A model generated the notes under the pieces. The model saw only the letters and a program-made list of their open reading frames with translations. It had not been told where the DNA came from and made no database searches. Made by a program: the position numbers and the translations under genes. Positions 41,791 through 52,635 of a DNA stretch of 64,000 nucleotides are shown piece after piece. The stretch comes from Halobacillus shinanisalinarum (GTDB lineage: Bacteria > Bacillota > Bacilli > Bacillales > Halobacillaceae). The stretch's first letter is position 1, and every line of letters starts with the position of its first letter. The DNA lies in the NCBI RefSeq assembly GCF_022919835.1, contig NZ_CP095074.1:930001-994000 (forward strand), given 5' to 3'.

Positions 41791-42420
41791 TCACTGTTGT
41801 ACCATCCGTTTGCAAAAATTCTCTAATAACTGCATGCCGGCACGACCGCTTTTTTCTGGATGAAATTGGCTCGCCACAACATTGTTTTTCCCGACGATAG
41901 CCGGGACAGCCATATGATAATCGGCTGTTGCATACAGAAGCTGCTGCTCATTTGTATGAACAACATAGGAATGGACGAAATACACATACTCCTGTTCTAC
42001 CTGGGACAAGAGAGGCTGATTCGGCTGTTGGATCTCCAGCTGATTCCACCCCATATGTGGAACTTTATAAAAGACACCTGCATCATTCTTTCCTGTGAAT
42101 CTTTTGATTTTTCCAGGAAATAAACCGAGCCCCTTCGTTTCGCCGCCTTCTTCACTTTCCTCGAATAATAACTGCATCCCGAGGCAAATCCCGTATAAAG
42201 GTACACCTTCATCCACTTTCCGTTTAATGAAATCGATGAATTTATGTTCATGTAAAGCCTGCATGGCATCGGGAAAAGCGCCTACTCCTGGCAGAATATA
42301 GCCAGAGCAATCTTCAAGCTGGTTCGGTCGATTTCCTATTTTATAAGGGACATCAAGACGTTCAAGGGCTTTTGAGACACTAAATAAATTCCCCATCCCA
42401 TAATCAATGACTCCAATCAT
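41791..42420 (-). CDS. hisH: Imidazole glycerol phosphate synthase, glutaminase subunit
   Basis: Class I glutamine amidotransferase, 209 residues. Nucleophile Cys in YGICLGMQLLFE, catalytic His and Glu in ASQFHPEKSG. Start directly abuts hisB. Confidence 0.96.
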   Translation of the reverse strand: MIGVIDYGMGNLFSVSKALERLDVPYKIGNRPNQLEDCSGYILPGVGAFPDAMQALHEHKFIDFIKRKVDEGVPLYGICLGMQLLFEESEEGGETKGLGLFPGKIKRFTGKNDAGVFYKVPHMGWNQLEIQQPNQPLLSQVEQEYVYFVHSYVVHTNEQQLLYATADYHMAVPAIVGKNNVVASQFHPEKSGRAGMQLLENFCKRMVQQ

Positions 42421-43014
42421 TTACAAACTTCCTTTCGTACTCGGCACCCCTTTAATACGAGGATCAATTTGCGTTGCTTCATCTAGAGCCCTCGCCAATG
42501 CTTTAAACATCGCTTCAATAATGTGATGCGTATTGTGACCGTGGTGAAGAACGATATGTAAATTCATTCGGGCTTCAACGGCGAGTTTCCAAAAGAACTC
42601 ATGTACATTCTCTGTATCAAACGTTCCTACACGATCTTTTGGCAAGTCAGCTTTCCATTCCAAATGTGGCCGGTCACTTAAATCAACAGCAACCGTAACA
42701 AGCGTTTCATCCATCGGAAGCGTCATGGATCCATAACGTTTAATACCACTTTTATCCCCCAGAGCCTGCCGCAAAGCTTGTCCAAGGCAGATGCCGATAT
42801 CTTCCGTTAAGTGGTGATCATCTACCTCCACGTCCCCCTTACCTGTTACCGTTAAATCAAACAATCCATGCTTTGTAAAAAGCTCAAGCATATGGGATAG
42901 AAAAGGGACTTGCACCTCAAGATCTGCTTTTCCTTCTCCATCAATTAAAAATTCCAGATTAATATCCGTTTCACGGGTCGTTCGAGTAATCGAAGCTTTT
43001 CTATCCTTGGTCAT
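42421..43014 (-). CDS. hisB: Imidazoleglycerol-phosphate dehydratase
   Basis: 197-residue monofunctional IGP dehydratase (no phosphatase domain). Metal-binding [12 protein letters not shown] and [12 protein letters not shown] motifs. ATG 43014 is preferred to 43020 since AAGGAG is only 2 bases from the earlier codon. It overlaps hisD by 4 bases. Confidence 0.95.
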   Translation of the reverse strand: MTKDRKASITRTTRETDINLEFLIDGEGKADLEVQVPFLSHMLELFTKHGLFDLTVTGKGDVEVDDHHLTEDIGICLGQALRQALGDKSGIKRYGSMTLPMDETLVTVAVDLSDRPHLEWKADLPKDRVGTFDTENVHEFFWKLAVEARMNLHIVLHHGHNTHHIIEAMFKALARALDEATQIDPRIKGVPSTKGSL

Positions 43015-44285
43015 TTCCATCGCTCCTTACGTGACTCTATGGCCCTTGCATGTGCTTCTAATCCTTCTAACCTGGAAAACTGAGCAATTTTGTCGGCATT
43101 CTTTTGTAAAGCTTGTTCACTGTAAGAAATAATGCTCGATTTTTTCACAAAATCATCAACGGTAAGCGGACTTGAAAAGCGTGCTGTCCCACTTGTCGGA
43201 AGTACATGATTCGGTCCCGCAAAATAATCGCCAACCGGCTCACTGCTATAAGGCCCTAGAAAAATCGCACCTGCATGGTTAACCTGTGCCATATCCTGAA
43301 AGGGGTTCTCTGTCACAATTTCTAAGTGTTCAGCAGCCATTTCGTTTATGGTATCAAGTGCTTCCGGCTTGGTGTCGCACACTATAATGGCTCCATATTC
43401 GTCAATACTGGCTTTGGCAATATTGTACCGAGGCAGTGAGCGAAGCTGTTCATATACAGCGGTCCGAACTCCTTCTGCTAATGACTCATCTGTAGTGACG
43501 AGAACACTGGATGACCTGGCATCGTGTTCGGCTTGTGACAGCAGATCTGCTGCTACCTCTTCAGCTTTTGCAGTATGATCCGCCAAAACAGCAATTTCAC
43601 TTGGCCCGGCTATCATATCAATATCGACATCCCCGAACACTTCCCGTTTCGCTAAAGCAACATAAACATTCCCCGGCCCTGTTATTTTGTCAACGGGAGC
43701 AATCGTTTCAGTTCCGTAAGCTAAGGCGGCAATCGCTTGAGCTCCCCCTGCTTTATAGACATGATCCACCCCTAGAAGCTGAGCAGCTACAAGGACCCCG
43801 GCAGGAACCTTACCGTCCTTACCTGGAGGCGTGACGATGACAATCCGTTTGACTCCTGCGACTTGTGCTGGGATTACGTTCATAAAAACTGAGGAAGGAT
43901 AAGCCGCTGTTCCACCCGGTACGTACACGCCCACAGCAGCAATTGGAGTCACTTTTTGCCCGAGAATTGTACCGTCTTCACTTGTTTCAAACCATGACGT
44001 TGTCCGCTGCTTTTCATGAAAACTTCGAATGTTCGCTGCAGCTTCTTCTAGAATCTCTACAAAGCCCCCATCAATAGACATGTAGGCTTCATCAAACTCA
44101 TCTTGGGTGACACGCCAGTTTACAATATCCGCACCATCAAATTGTTCCGTGTAAGTTTTGACCGACTGATCGCCATTCTCCTTCACTTCTTGAATAATCC
44201 TTTGAACGGATCGTCTCTGTTCTTCTGTGCCCTGATCCACACTTCTTCTCAAAGAAGAGAGATCTGATCTCTTCATGATTTTCAT
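43011..44285 (-). CDS. hisD: Histidinol dehydrogenase
   Basis: Zn/NAD enzyme, L-histidinol to L-histidine. 424 residues; [20 protein letters not shown], catalytic AAEHLEI and [14 protein letters not shown]. The ATG at 44285 follows GGAGG at 10 bases; ATGA overlap with hisG. Confidence 0.97.
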   Translation of the reverse strand: MKIMKRSDLSSLRRSVDQGTEEQRRSVQRIIQEVKENGDQSVKTYTEQFDGADIVNWRVTQDEFDEAYMSIDGGFVEILEEAAANIRSFHEKQRTTSWFETSEDGTILGQKVTPIAAVGVYVPGGTAAYPSSVFMNVIPAQVAGVKRIVIVTPPGKDGKVPAGVLVAAQLLGVDHVYKAGGAQAIAALAYGTETIAPVDKITGPGNVYVALAKREVFGDVDIDMIAGPSEIAVLADHTAKAEEVAADLLSQAEHDARSSSVLVTTDESLAEGVRTAVYEQLRSLPRYNIAKASIDEYGAIIVCDTKPEALDTINEMAAEHLEIVTENPFQDMAQVNHAGAIFLGPYSSEPVGDYFAGPNHVLPTSGTARFSSPLTVDDFVKKSSIISYSEQALQKNADKIAQFSRLEGLEAHARAIESRKERWK

Positions 44286-44920
44286 GAACTTTCCACCTCC
44301 ACAACACCACTTAACTTGCGAACCATTTCATCTATATCTTTACTTTTGACTCGATAACTAACTGGATTAACGATCAGCCTTGAGGTAATATCGGCTATTT
44401 TCTCGTATTCCATTAAGCCGTTTTCTCGCAATGTTCGTCCTGAAGAAACGATATCGACAATCCGATCAGCTAGTCCGATCAGCGGAGCTAGTTCGATGGA
44501 ACCATTCAATGGAATAATCTCAATTTGTTCGCCTTGTTCTCTAAAATAATCAGAAGCGATTTTCGGATATTTAGTCGCAATTTTGGGTGCAATACGCCCA
44601 AGTGGTTTGTCGGGCAATCCTGCAACGGCTACATAGCAAGGGCTAATTTGCAGATCCAGCACCTCATATACATCACGGTCCTGCTCTAAGAGAACATCTT
44701 TCCCAGCAATACCGATGTCCGCTGCCCCATATTCCACATATGTTACCACATCCATTGGTTTTGCCATCATAATTTGAATATTTTGTTCTGGAAACTCTAA
44801 AATCAGCTTTCTTGACTCTTCAGCGTCTGCAGTTAAAAAGTAGCCCGCTCGCTTCATAAGTTCCGCGGCCTCTTCATATATCCGGCCCTTAGGCATTGCG
44901 ATGGTTAAAGGCTTACTCAT
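44282..44920 (-). CDS. hisG: ATP phosphoribosyltransferase, short form
   Basis: First step of histidine synthesis. 212 residues, the short HisG without its own regulatory domain, so it needs His[12 protein letters not shown] and [15 protein letters not shown] (PRPP loop) are visible. ATG 44920 follows GGAGG at 8 bases, inside the end of hisZ. Confidence 0.96.
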   Translation of the reverse strand: MSKPLTIAMPKGRIYEEAAELMKRAGYFLTADAEESRKLILEFPEQNIQIMMAKPMDVVTYVEYGAADIGIAGKDVLLEQDRDVYEVLDLQISPCYVAVAGLPDKPLGRIAPKIATKYPKIASDYFREQGEQIEIIPLNGSIELAPLIGLADRIVDIVSSGRTLRENGLMEYEKIADITSRLIVNPVSYRVKSKDIDEMVRKLSGVVEVESS

Positions 44921-46097
44921 CAAGTCCGCCTCCTTTTACAGTTAAGTCAATACTGTCATTAAGTTGTTCCTTGAATTTGATTAAATCAGGGATTTGATCG
45001 ACGTGTTGCAATAACACCAAGTGTCCTTCGCTACGTAATTCCGCTGCCCTTTTTATCCCTTCAGCATGTGTATCATCATCAACAATAACGCCCATTCGAA
45101 CATCTTCCTCTTCTTGGACATCCAGTGCTTCAATTAAACGTTCTAAGTGAATAGCAAAGCCTGTGGCTGAAGCATTCAATTGGAAAGATGGCAGTAATGT
45201 ATCATAACGACCTCCATTACAAAGCAAGGCACCTAAGTTTGGAGCATATCCCTCAAACAAAATTCCTGTATAGTAGTTCATATGACTAATTAGGTTAAGG
45301 TCTACATGAACATACTGGTCTACCCCATATTGGTTTAAAATTTTATAAAGCTGCTTTAATTCATTTACTGCCTGCATACAAGATTGATTTCTTGCCAACG
45401 CTTTACTCGCCGTGAAAACTTCCTCTCCACCGCGAAGCTGTAAAAGGGATAGCAATGCATTTTTCGTGTCACTTGGAAGCTGGCTCCTCTTCACATCTTC
45501 CCGGAAACCTACATAATTTTTCCTATATAGATGTTGTAATAATAGCTCTGTTGTTTCATCGTCATCACCAAGCAAATCATTGAAAAAGGCCTTCACAAAC
45601 CCAATATGACCAATGGTAATCACAAAATCCTCCAAACCGGATTGTTTCAGTGATTCTACTAGAAGGGCAATCACCTCAGCATCTCCATAGGAAGAATGAT
45701 CACCAATTAATTCTGTACCCACTTGTTCAAATTGGGCGGGCTTCCCCCCTTCCGTTTGCTGAGCACGAAAGACCGGTCCATCGTAGGCAAGTCTTATAGG
45801 GAACTCTGCATTCTTTAGCTGAGAGGCTGCAACCCTAGCAATCGGTGCGGTCATATCTGGACGCAGCACGAGCGTATGTCCCTGTTGATCTAATAATTTA
45901 AATAACTGCTGTTCTAACGTCGCACTCATTTTTCCAACCGTTTCATGGTATTCGAGCAACGGTGTATCCATCATCGAATAGCCATAGGAAAGAATGGCTG
46001 ATGTTAATTTTTCTTTCGCTTTCGTTTTTTGGTTATAAAAAAAAGGAAGCGTGTCGCGCATTCCCAGTGGTTTTTCAAACATCAATCGTTTCGCCAT
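44913..46097 (-). CDS. hisZ: ATP phosphoribosyltransferase regulatory subunit
   Basis: 394-residue HisRS-like protein, histidine-sensing partner of HisG. Class II synthetase motifs remain ([33 protein letters not shown]), but it lacks the C-terminal anticodon-binding domain and its position first in the his operon identifies it as HisZ. Confidence 0.93.
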   Translation of the reverse strand: MAKRLMFEKPLGMRDTLPFFYNQKTKAKEKLTSAILSYGYSMMDTPLLEYHETVGKMSATLEQQLFKLLDQQGHTLVLRPDMTAPIARVAASQLKNAEFPIRLAYDGPVFRAQQTEGGKPAQFEQVGTELIGDHSSYGDAEVIALLVESLKQSGLEDFVITIGHIGFVKAFFNDLLGDDDETTELLLQHLYRKNYVGFREDVKRSQLPSDTKNALLSLLQLRGGEEVFTASKALARNQSCMQAVNELKQLYKILNQYGVDQYVHVDLNLISHMNYYTGILFEGYAPNLGALLCNGGRYDTLLPSFQLNASATGFAIHLERLIEALDVQEEEDVRMGVIVDDDTHAEGIKRAAELRSEGHLVLLQHVDQIPDLIKFKEQLNDSIDLTVKGGGLDE

Positions 46098-46128
46098 TGG
46101 TGCTCCAACCTTTCATTTGAAAAATCCT

Positions 46129-46170
46129 TTAGTATGCTAATATGCTAACAAGAAAAAGTAAAACCGTCAA
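46129..46170 (-). promoter_or_regulatory. his operon promoter with palindromic operator
   Basis: -35 TTGACG (46165-46170), 17-base spacer, -10 TAGCAT (46142-46147). Overlapping the -10, TTAGCATA is repeated and forms the near-palindrome TTAGCATACTAA (46129-46140). It resembles the operator I associate with the TrpR-like HisR/YerC regulator of Bacilli; that identity is inferred. Confidence 0.6.
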
Positions 46171-46353
46171 TCGTCGTATCTCTATAATCTTCCCTTCTTA
46201 CTATGGAAGAAACAGAATAAAAAAATGAGGTTTTATTACCAAAACACGAAGTCTCCTAAAATTTCCTTGATACCGTCCGCCAACCTGGGTGTCTGTCCCC
46301 CATTTCTTTTCCATCTCATACTCACTCTCAGAATAACGTTTAGATTAACACCA

Positions 46354-46387
46354 AAAAAGTCACTGTGGAAGATAGCACAGTGACTTT
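46354..46387 (-). terminator. Terminator overlapping the stop of the membrane protein gene
   Basis: Stem AAGTCACTGTG / CACAGTGACTT with a T6 run on the minus strand. Between it and hisZ (46171-46353) I see no gene. Confidence 0.85.
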
Positions 46388-47207
46388 AAACATCCCTACT
46401 GGTCTGTAATAAAAATAGAAAAGCTACTAACGAATGAGGCACATCATCCCTAACCTTCCATTCAATTAAATAGCCTGGCATTTGATCAAAACGGTCTGCG
46501 GCTTCAATAGGAATGGCTCCCCGTTTCGCAACAGCCCACAGTCGTCCTTCTCCATCTGTTACCTCGAAGTGGCCGATATGTGAATCTCCCTCAGCCTTCC
46601 AATGATAGTAATCCTTTTCAATATAATAAAAGGTGCTTTTTCCTGTTTTCTTACTACGCTTCAAATCGGTATAAGCTACATAATTCCCATTAGAATGTTG
46701 AACATAGCCTCGCCAATATGTACCACCTTTTTTGTCAATCTTATAAGAGGTCTCACCATCTGCCCCGACCATTTGGTAAGTGGCTGGTGCCATCCATCCC
46801 CCTGCATAAAAGGAAGAAATCGTGCCAATAACCCGACTCCCGCGCAGCTTCTGTTGTCGAATTTCACTGTAAACTTCTCCATCCATGTCATATAACTTGG
46901 CATGAAAAATCGACGAAGCTCTATGACCGATATACATTCTCTTAGGAACTCTCTTAAAAGTTTCTACAGAGCAATCATGAACAAACTGTAATGATTGCTT
47001 CGCTTTGATGGAGTCCTTCCAGCCGCTTCTAACAAGAGCGATCCCAATCGCACCAAATAAGATTCCATAGAAAGCTCCAATGAGAAGACTTTCTTCCATG
47101 GTGTACAGAAATGTGATAGTAAAGGAGAGCATACCAGTAATGAACAGGCTTCCCATTAATAGCTGTCTCTTTGCGTCCTTGCGAATTAAACTTTGCACAT
47201 CAGTCAT
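46386..47207 (-). CDS. Membrane protein of unknown function
   Basis: 273 residues. Two membrane helices near the N-terminus (about 16-35 and 40-60), then a soluble beta-rich part with many aromatic residues and strands, and a hydrophobic C-terminal helix (SLVAFLFLL, near 258-267). The soluble part, with a barrel-like strand pattern around a C-terminal hydrophobic helix, reminds me of the tubby/LURP-one fold, but I cannot confirm it. ATG 47207 follows GGGAGG at about 8 bases. It stands alone with its own terminator. Confidence 0.6.
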   Translation of the reverse strand: MTDVQSLIRKDAKRQLLMGSLFITGMLSFTITFLYTMEESLLIGAFYGILFGAIGIALVRSGWKDSIKAKQSLQFVHDCSVETFKRVPKRMYIGHRASSIFHAKLYDMDGEVYSEIRQQKLRGSRVIGTISSFYAGGWMAPATYQMVGADGETSYKIDKKGGTYWRGYVQHSNGNYVAYTDLKRSKKTGKSTFYYIEKDYYHWKAEGDSHIGHFEVTDGEGRLWAVAKRGAIPIEAADRFDQMPGYLIEWKVRDDVPHSLVAFLFLLQTSRDV

Positions 47208-47256
47208 GTCATATCCTCCCATAAAACACGAGTATAATTAGTAAAATTATACAATG

Positions 47257-47293
47257 AAAAAGACGATCCCTCAATAGGCAAAGGGATCGTCTT
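47257..47293 (-). terminator. Terminator of glpD
   Basis: Stem AAGACGATCCCT / AGGGATCGTCTT with a T5 run on the minus strand. Confidence 0.88.
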
Positions 47294-47302
47294 ACTATAT
47301 CA

Positions 47303-48970
47303 TTATCCTATTTCTACTGGCTCGACAGCTTCGCTCAACAACTGATTTAATTCATCTTTATAGCCTTGCTTCTGTGGTGTCGTCCAGTCCAATTCGGCCG
47401 CCATAAAGTTAATGACTGAATCTTGATGCTTCCTAACCCAATCAATATCAAAGAACAAAGCACCGGTTCGGCGGACAAAGAAATCAACGGGTTTATATGC
47501 AAATTCATACTCCAATGCTACAACAAGCTGAGCGAAAACTACCGGATCAATTTGTGCTTTTTCCGCCGACTGTTTTTTGTTCTTATATACTTGGAAAACA
47601 ATATCGACATTAGCTCCATATAAACCTACGAGCTTATTCGCTTGTTCAGCTGTCAGACCCATTGACCTTCCAACCTGAATACGTTCTTCTTTAAATTTCT
47701 TAAACCCTTTTGAACCGCTCACTTCGCCGCCTGATATCGGCATGTGGATCGTTTCTGAATCTGAGTAACGAATGCCATACTCCTCAGCTAACTGATCGCG
47801 AACCAAATTGACAGCGGATTGGGACATTTTACGGTATCCGGTAAGTTTTCCACCAGCCATTGAGATGAGCCCCGATTCGGAAGTGAAAATTTCATCTTTA
47901 CGGGAAATTTCTGACGGATCTTTTCCTTCTTCATGAATGAGCGGCCTTACCCCTACCCAGCTAGATTCAACGTCAGCAGCCTTGACCTCAACAGAAGGAA
48001 ACATTAAGTGAATCGCATCTAAAATATAATCACGATCAGCAATCGTCAGTTTTGGGTGGGAAATGTCACCATCATATTCCGTATCTGTTGTTCCGACATA
48101 GGTTTTTCCGTCTCTAGGGATCGCAAAAATCATACGGCCGTCTGGTGTATCAAAATAAACCGCCTGCTTCAGAGGAAACGTTTCTTGATCGAATACGAGG
48201 TGAGCCCCTTTGGTCAATTGAAGGGTTTTTCCTTTTTTAGATCCATCCATTTCGCGCAATTCATCAACCCAAGGGCCGCCGGCATTTACAACTTTTTTCG
48301 CCTGTACTTGGTAAGTCTCGCCGCTTATCGTATCTTCAACAATTGCGCCTTCTATCGTACCTTGCTCGTTATACAGAAAATCAATAACTTTTGCATAATT
48401 GGCAGAAACAGCTCCATAATCCACAGCCTTCTTCATTACCTCAAGGGTTAAACGGGCATCATCCGTTTTATATTCAACGTAAAAGCCTGCGCCTTTAAGG
48501 CCATCATGTTTCACTAAAGGTTCATGTTCAAGCGTCTCTTCAGGACTAAGCATGGTTCTTCGTTCACTTTTCTTCACACCTGCTAAGTAATCATATACCC
48601 TGAGACCTATATTTGTTGTGAACGGACCAAAGTTGCCACCTTCATGAAACGGCAGCATCATCCACTCAGGAGTTGTAACGTGGGGGCCATTCTCATAAAC
48701 GATCTTGCGTTCTTTCCCGACCTCGGCTACCATCTTAACCTCAAATTGTTTTAAATAGCGAAGTCCGCCGTGCACCAGCTTTGTTGAGCGGCTTGAGGTT
48801 CCTGCTGCAAAATCCTGCATTTCTACGACCGCTGTTTTCATCCCGCGGCTTGCCGCATCTAAAGCGATGCCTGACCCAGTTATCCCGCCTCCGATCACGA
48901 GAATATCCCACTGTTCTTTATTAAGCTTTTCAAATTGTTCTTGTCGATGATAACTAGAAAATGGTTTCAT
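47303..48970 (-). CDS. glpD: Aerobic glycerol-3-phosphate dehydrogenase
   Basis: FAD flavoprotein, glycerol-3-phosphate to dihydroxyacetone phosphate, passing electrons to quinone at the membrane. 555 residues; FAD motif GGGITGSG (27-34), AAGTSSRSTKLVHGGLRYL, and the C-terminal DUF/GlpD helical domain. The ATG at 48970 follows AGGAGAG. A GlpP-type leader lies upstream. Confidence 0.96.
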   Translation of the reverse strand: MKPFSSYHRQEQFEKLNKEQWDILVIGGGITGSGIALDAASRGMKTAVVEMQDFAAGTSSRSTKLVHGGLRYLKQFEVKMVAEVGKERKIVYENGPHVTTPEWMMLPFHEGGNFGPFTTNIGLRVYDYLAGVKKSERRTMLSPEETLEHEPLVKHDGLKGAGFYVEYKTDDARLTLEVMKKAVDYGAVSANYAKVIDFLYNEQGTIEGAIVEDTISGETYQVQAKKVVNAGGPWVDELREMDGSKKGKTLQLTKGAHLVFDQETFPLKQAVYFDTPDGRMIFAIPRDGKTYVGTTDTEYDGDISHPKLTIADRDYILDAIHLMFPSVEVKAADVESSWVGVRPLIHEEGKDPSEISRKDEIFTSESGLISMAGGKLTGYRKMSQSAVNLVRDQLAEEYGIRYSDSETIHMPISGGEVSGSKGFKKFKEERIQVGRSMGLTAEQANKLVGLYGANVDIVFQVYKNKKQSAEKAQIDPVVFAQLVVALEYEFAYKPVDFFVRRTGALFFDIDWVRKHQDSVINFMAAELDWTTPQKQGYKDELNQLLSEAVEPVEIG

Positions 48971-49078
48971 ATAATCTCTCCTTCAGCCATTTCGATTCTA
49001 ATGAGGTCATCTGCTACGGGTATTCCCTGAAAACGGTAAAAATATGTGTATATGCTTGCTACAAGTGTATCGATTCAC

Positions 49079-49135
49079 AAAAAAATAGACCACGAGCATC
49101 TCTATAACTGTATCGTTATAAAGTGTCGTGGTCTC
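49079..49135 (-). terminator. Leader terminator of glpD (GlpP antitermination target)
   Basis: Arms 49123-49135 (GAGACCACGACAC) and 49086-49097 (GCTCGTGGTCTA) with a T7 run on the minus strand, before glpD. In B. subtilis GlpP with glycerol-3-phosphate prevents termination here. Confidence 0.85.
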
Positions 49136-49146
49136 TCCGTATCTCC
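49134..49146 (-). promoter_or_regulatory. Putative GlpP-binding leader motif (glpD)
   Basis: Minus-strand GGAGATACGGAGA overlaps the 5' arm of the terminator exactly as in the glpF leader (6519-6531). Confidence 0.65.
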
Positions 49147-49171
49147 GACCTCATCATATTAACTTATTTTT

Positions 49172-49200
49172 ATTGTAACAGACTTTTGTGGAACGGTAAA
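49172..49200 (-). promoter_or_regulatory. Possible SigA promoter of glpD
   Basis: -35 TTTACC (49195-49200), 17-base spacer, -10 TACAAT (49172-49177) just after glpK. Confidence 0.5.
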
Positions 49201-49211
49201 GAATTAGTCTC

Positions 49212-50720
<1,509 letters not shown>

Positions 50721-50740
50721 CTAATCTAATTAAGCGGCTG

Positions 50741-50760
50741 CTGAGCTTTTCTAAGCTCAG
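50741..50760. repeat. Hairpin in the glpP-glpK gap
   Basis: CTGAGCTT / AAGCTCAG with a 4-base loop; a second hairpin, ATTTGGA / TCCAAAT, lies near 50818-50838. Neither has a T run or the GGAGAYAYGGAGA motif, so they do not look like GlpP attenuators. Confidence 0.5.
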
Positions 50761-50909
50761 TTCGTAATGAGGTTGATAAGCTAGCTATAAAGAGAATGGT
50801 AACAAGCCAAAATCATAGATTTGGACACGCTCCAAATATCGCCTGATAAAACACCCCTTCGTTTTTACTACTATCTTCCTCTTAGAATAATTATGTAATT
50901 CTAAAAAAA

Positions 50910-51455
50910 CTAAAACTTCCAAAGCTCTGTACGAGAGGTAGTAACAGCTGAAGCGCCTGATTGGATCGCTTCATCTACTTCCTCCATAGTACGAATCAGC
51001 CCGCCTGCTATGACCGGAACACCTAATCGATCTTTAACTTCTTGTATCATTCCCGGTAATATTCCAGGCAAAACTTCTACATAATCTGGCTGTGCTTTTT
51101 TTATTATTTGGACGTTGTGTTCGATGGCTTGACTATCAATAAGGAATAAACGCTGCACTGTAATTAACTCATACTTTTTCGCACGTTGAATCACAGTGGA
51201 CCTTGTCGAAATCACCCCATCCGGTTTAACTTCCCTGCCGAGAAACTCCATCCCATAATCATCTGCCTTTAATCCTTGGACTAAATCAACATGGATTAGA
51301 ACCTTTTTGCCAGCCTTTTGGCCAGCATTTACTATTTTTTTCAGCAGTCCAAGACGAGTATCAAGTAAAATAATGTACTCCGATGTGGATTCAAGTAGAG
51401 ATTCAAATTCTTTCATATGCTTAATAGCAGGCAAAATCCGTTGATTAATCGTCAC
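50910..51455 (-). CDS. glpP: Glycerol uptake operon antiterminator
   Basis: 181-residue TIM-barrel-like RNA-binding antiterminator that senses glycerol-3-phosphate. Motifs ILPAIKHMKEFE, VHIDLVQGLKADDYG-type sequence, VISTRSTVIQRAK, YVEVLPGILPGMI and AGGLIRT fit the family. The start is GTG 51455 after GAGGTG at 7 bases. It is 4 bases from the yvoF-like gene, thus at the end of the hprK transcript. Confidence 0.93.
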   Translation of the reverse strand: MTINQRILPAIKHMKEFESLLESTSEYIILLDTRLGLLKKIVNAGQKAGKKVLIHVDLVQGLKADDYGMEFLGREVKPDGVISTRSTVIQRAKKYELITVQRLFLIDSQAIEHNVQIIKKAQPDYVEVLPGILPGMIQEVKDRLGVPVIAGGLIRTMEEVDEAIQSGASAVTTSRTELWKF

Positions 51456-51459
51456 AACG

Positions 51460-51993
51460 CTACACCTCGTCCTTAAAAAATTGATCACGCTTAGCACGCT
51501 CGTCCATTTCTTCTTTCGTGTAAATAAGTCTCATGGGGTTCCCGCCTACAAATGAACCAGCAGGCACATCTTGATGGACAAGAGTGCCTGCTGAAACAAT
51601 CGCTCCGTCACCAATATGAACACCAGGAAGGATGGTGGTATTAGCACCAATCATCACCTCATCCCCAATTTTCACATCGCCTAAGCGATATTCTTTTATT
51701 AAATATTCATGCGCTAAAATCGTAGTATTGTAACCAATTACAGAATTCTGACCTACGGAAATTTTCTCAGGAAACATAATATCCAGCATGACCATGAGAG
51801 CAAATGCTGTTTCATCCCCAATTTTCATACGAAGGAACGTGCGGTATAACCAATTTTTCACTCGTAATAAAGGCATATACCTTGCGACCTGTATGATAAT
51901 AAAGTTTTTAACCACTTTTAAGAACGGCACTGTCCTATATATGTGCCACAGGGAATTTCCTCCATTTACTCGGTAACGCTTTGTATTACGCAT
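51460..51993 (-). CDS. Acyltransferase, left-handed beta-helix (YvoF-like)
   Basis: 177 residues. N-terminal helical part (1-65), then hexapeptide repeats (VGQNSVIGYN, VKIGDEVMIGANTTILPGVHIGDGAIVSAGTLV, about 85-155). O-acetyltransferase family; substrate unknown. The order hprK-lgt-yvoD-ppaX-yvoF is the B. subtilis one. The ATG follows GGAGG within the ppaX stop region. Confidence 0.85.
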   Translation of the reverse strand: MRNTKRYRVNGGNSLWHIYRTVPFLKVVKNFIIIQVARYMPLLRVKNWLYRTFLRMKIGDETAFALMVMLDIMFPEKISVGQNSVIGYNTTILAHEYLIKEYRLGDVKIGDEVMIGANTTILPGVHIGDGAIVSAGTLVHQDVPAGSFVGGNPMRLIYTKEEMDERAKRDQFFKDEV

Positions 51994-51996
51994 CCT

Positions 51997-52635
51997 TTAT
52001 CCTCCCATAATGTCCAGTAAGTCCCTCATATTCGTCAACATATAATCAGGATTAAGCTCATCCAATACTGCCGAGCCTTTAACGGTCCAAGCTACACCAG
52101 CCGTCTTTGTCCCCGCATTTTTACCTGCTTCAATATCGTGCGTACTATCTCCCACCATTAATGCTTCAGAAGCTTGGGAATCTAGTGCCTCAAGAGCTTT
52201 AGCAATCGGCTCGGGATGCGGTTTTGCATTTGTTACATCATCGAGCGTTATAACCGTTTCAAACATTCCGTCTAGTCCTGCAAGTTCTAGCCCCATATTG
52301 ACAGTTTGACGCATTTTCGTCGTCACTACACCTAAACGAAAACCTTGCTCTTTTAACGACTGAATCGTCTCAACCACTCCGTCATAGGCGGTAACATAAT
52401 CATCATGGTTCGCAAGATTGTGGGAACGATATATCTCAATCAACTCCTCCACACGATCAGCATCAATCTGCCTCATACTATCTTTTAACGGTGGTCCGAT
52501 AAAGTTGATAATCTCTTCCCGGTTGAAGGGACGCTTGCCATAATACTCAATCGTATGAGTGAACGAAGCGATAATCAACTCGTTCGTATCAATTAATGTT
52601 CCATCTAAATCAAAAAGTATCGTACGTATGCTCAT
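51997..52635 (-). CDS. ppaX: Pyrophosphatase PpaX (HAD superfamily)
   Basis: 212 residues; HAD nucleophile motif DLDGTL (D9, D11), TTK (motif II), and MVGDSTHDIEAGKNAG (motif IV). In B. subtilis it hydrolyses the pyrophosphate produced when HPrK/P removes phosphate from P-Ser-HPr. ATG 52635 is chosen because AAAGGA lies upstream at a suitable distance. It overlaps yvoD by 26 bases. Confidence 0.93.
   Translation of the reverse strand: MSIRTILFDLDGTLIDTNELIIASFTHTIEYYGKRPFNREEIINFIGPPLKDSMRQIDADRVEELIEIYRSHNLANHDDYVTAYDGVVETIQSLKEQGFRLGVVTTKMRQTVNMGLELAGLDGMFETVITLDDVTNAKPHPEPIAKALEALDSQASEALMVGDSTHDIEAGKNAGTKTAGVAWTVKGSAVLDELNPDYMLTNMRDLLDIMGG

Noticed and set aside
46100..46385. T-box or histidine leader peptide before hisZ
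   Set aside because: No T-box sequence, specifier stem or His-rich short ORF; a palindromic operator is a better explanation.
50725..50905. GlpP-type attenuator upstream of the second glpK
   Set aside because: Hairpins are present but lack a T run and the GGAGAYAYGGAGA motif found in the glpF and glpD leaders.
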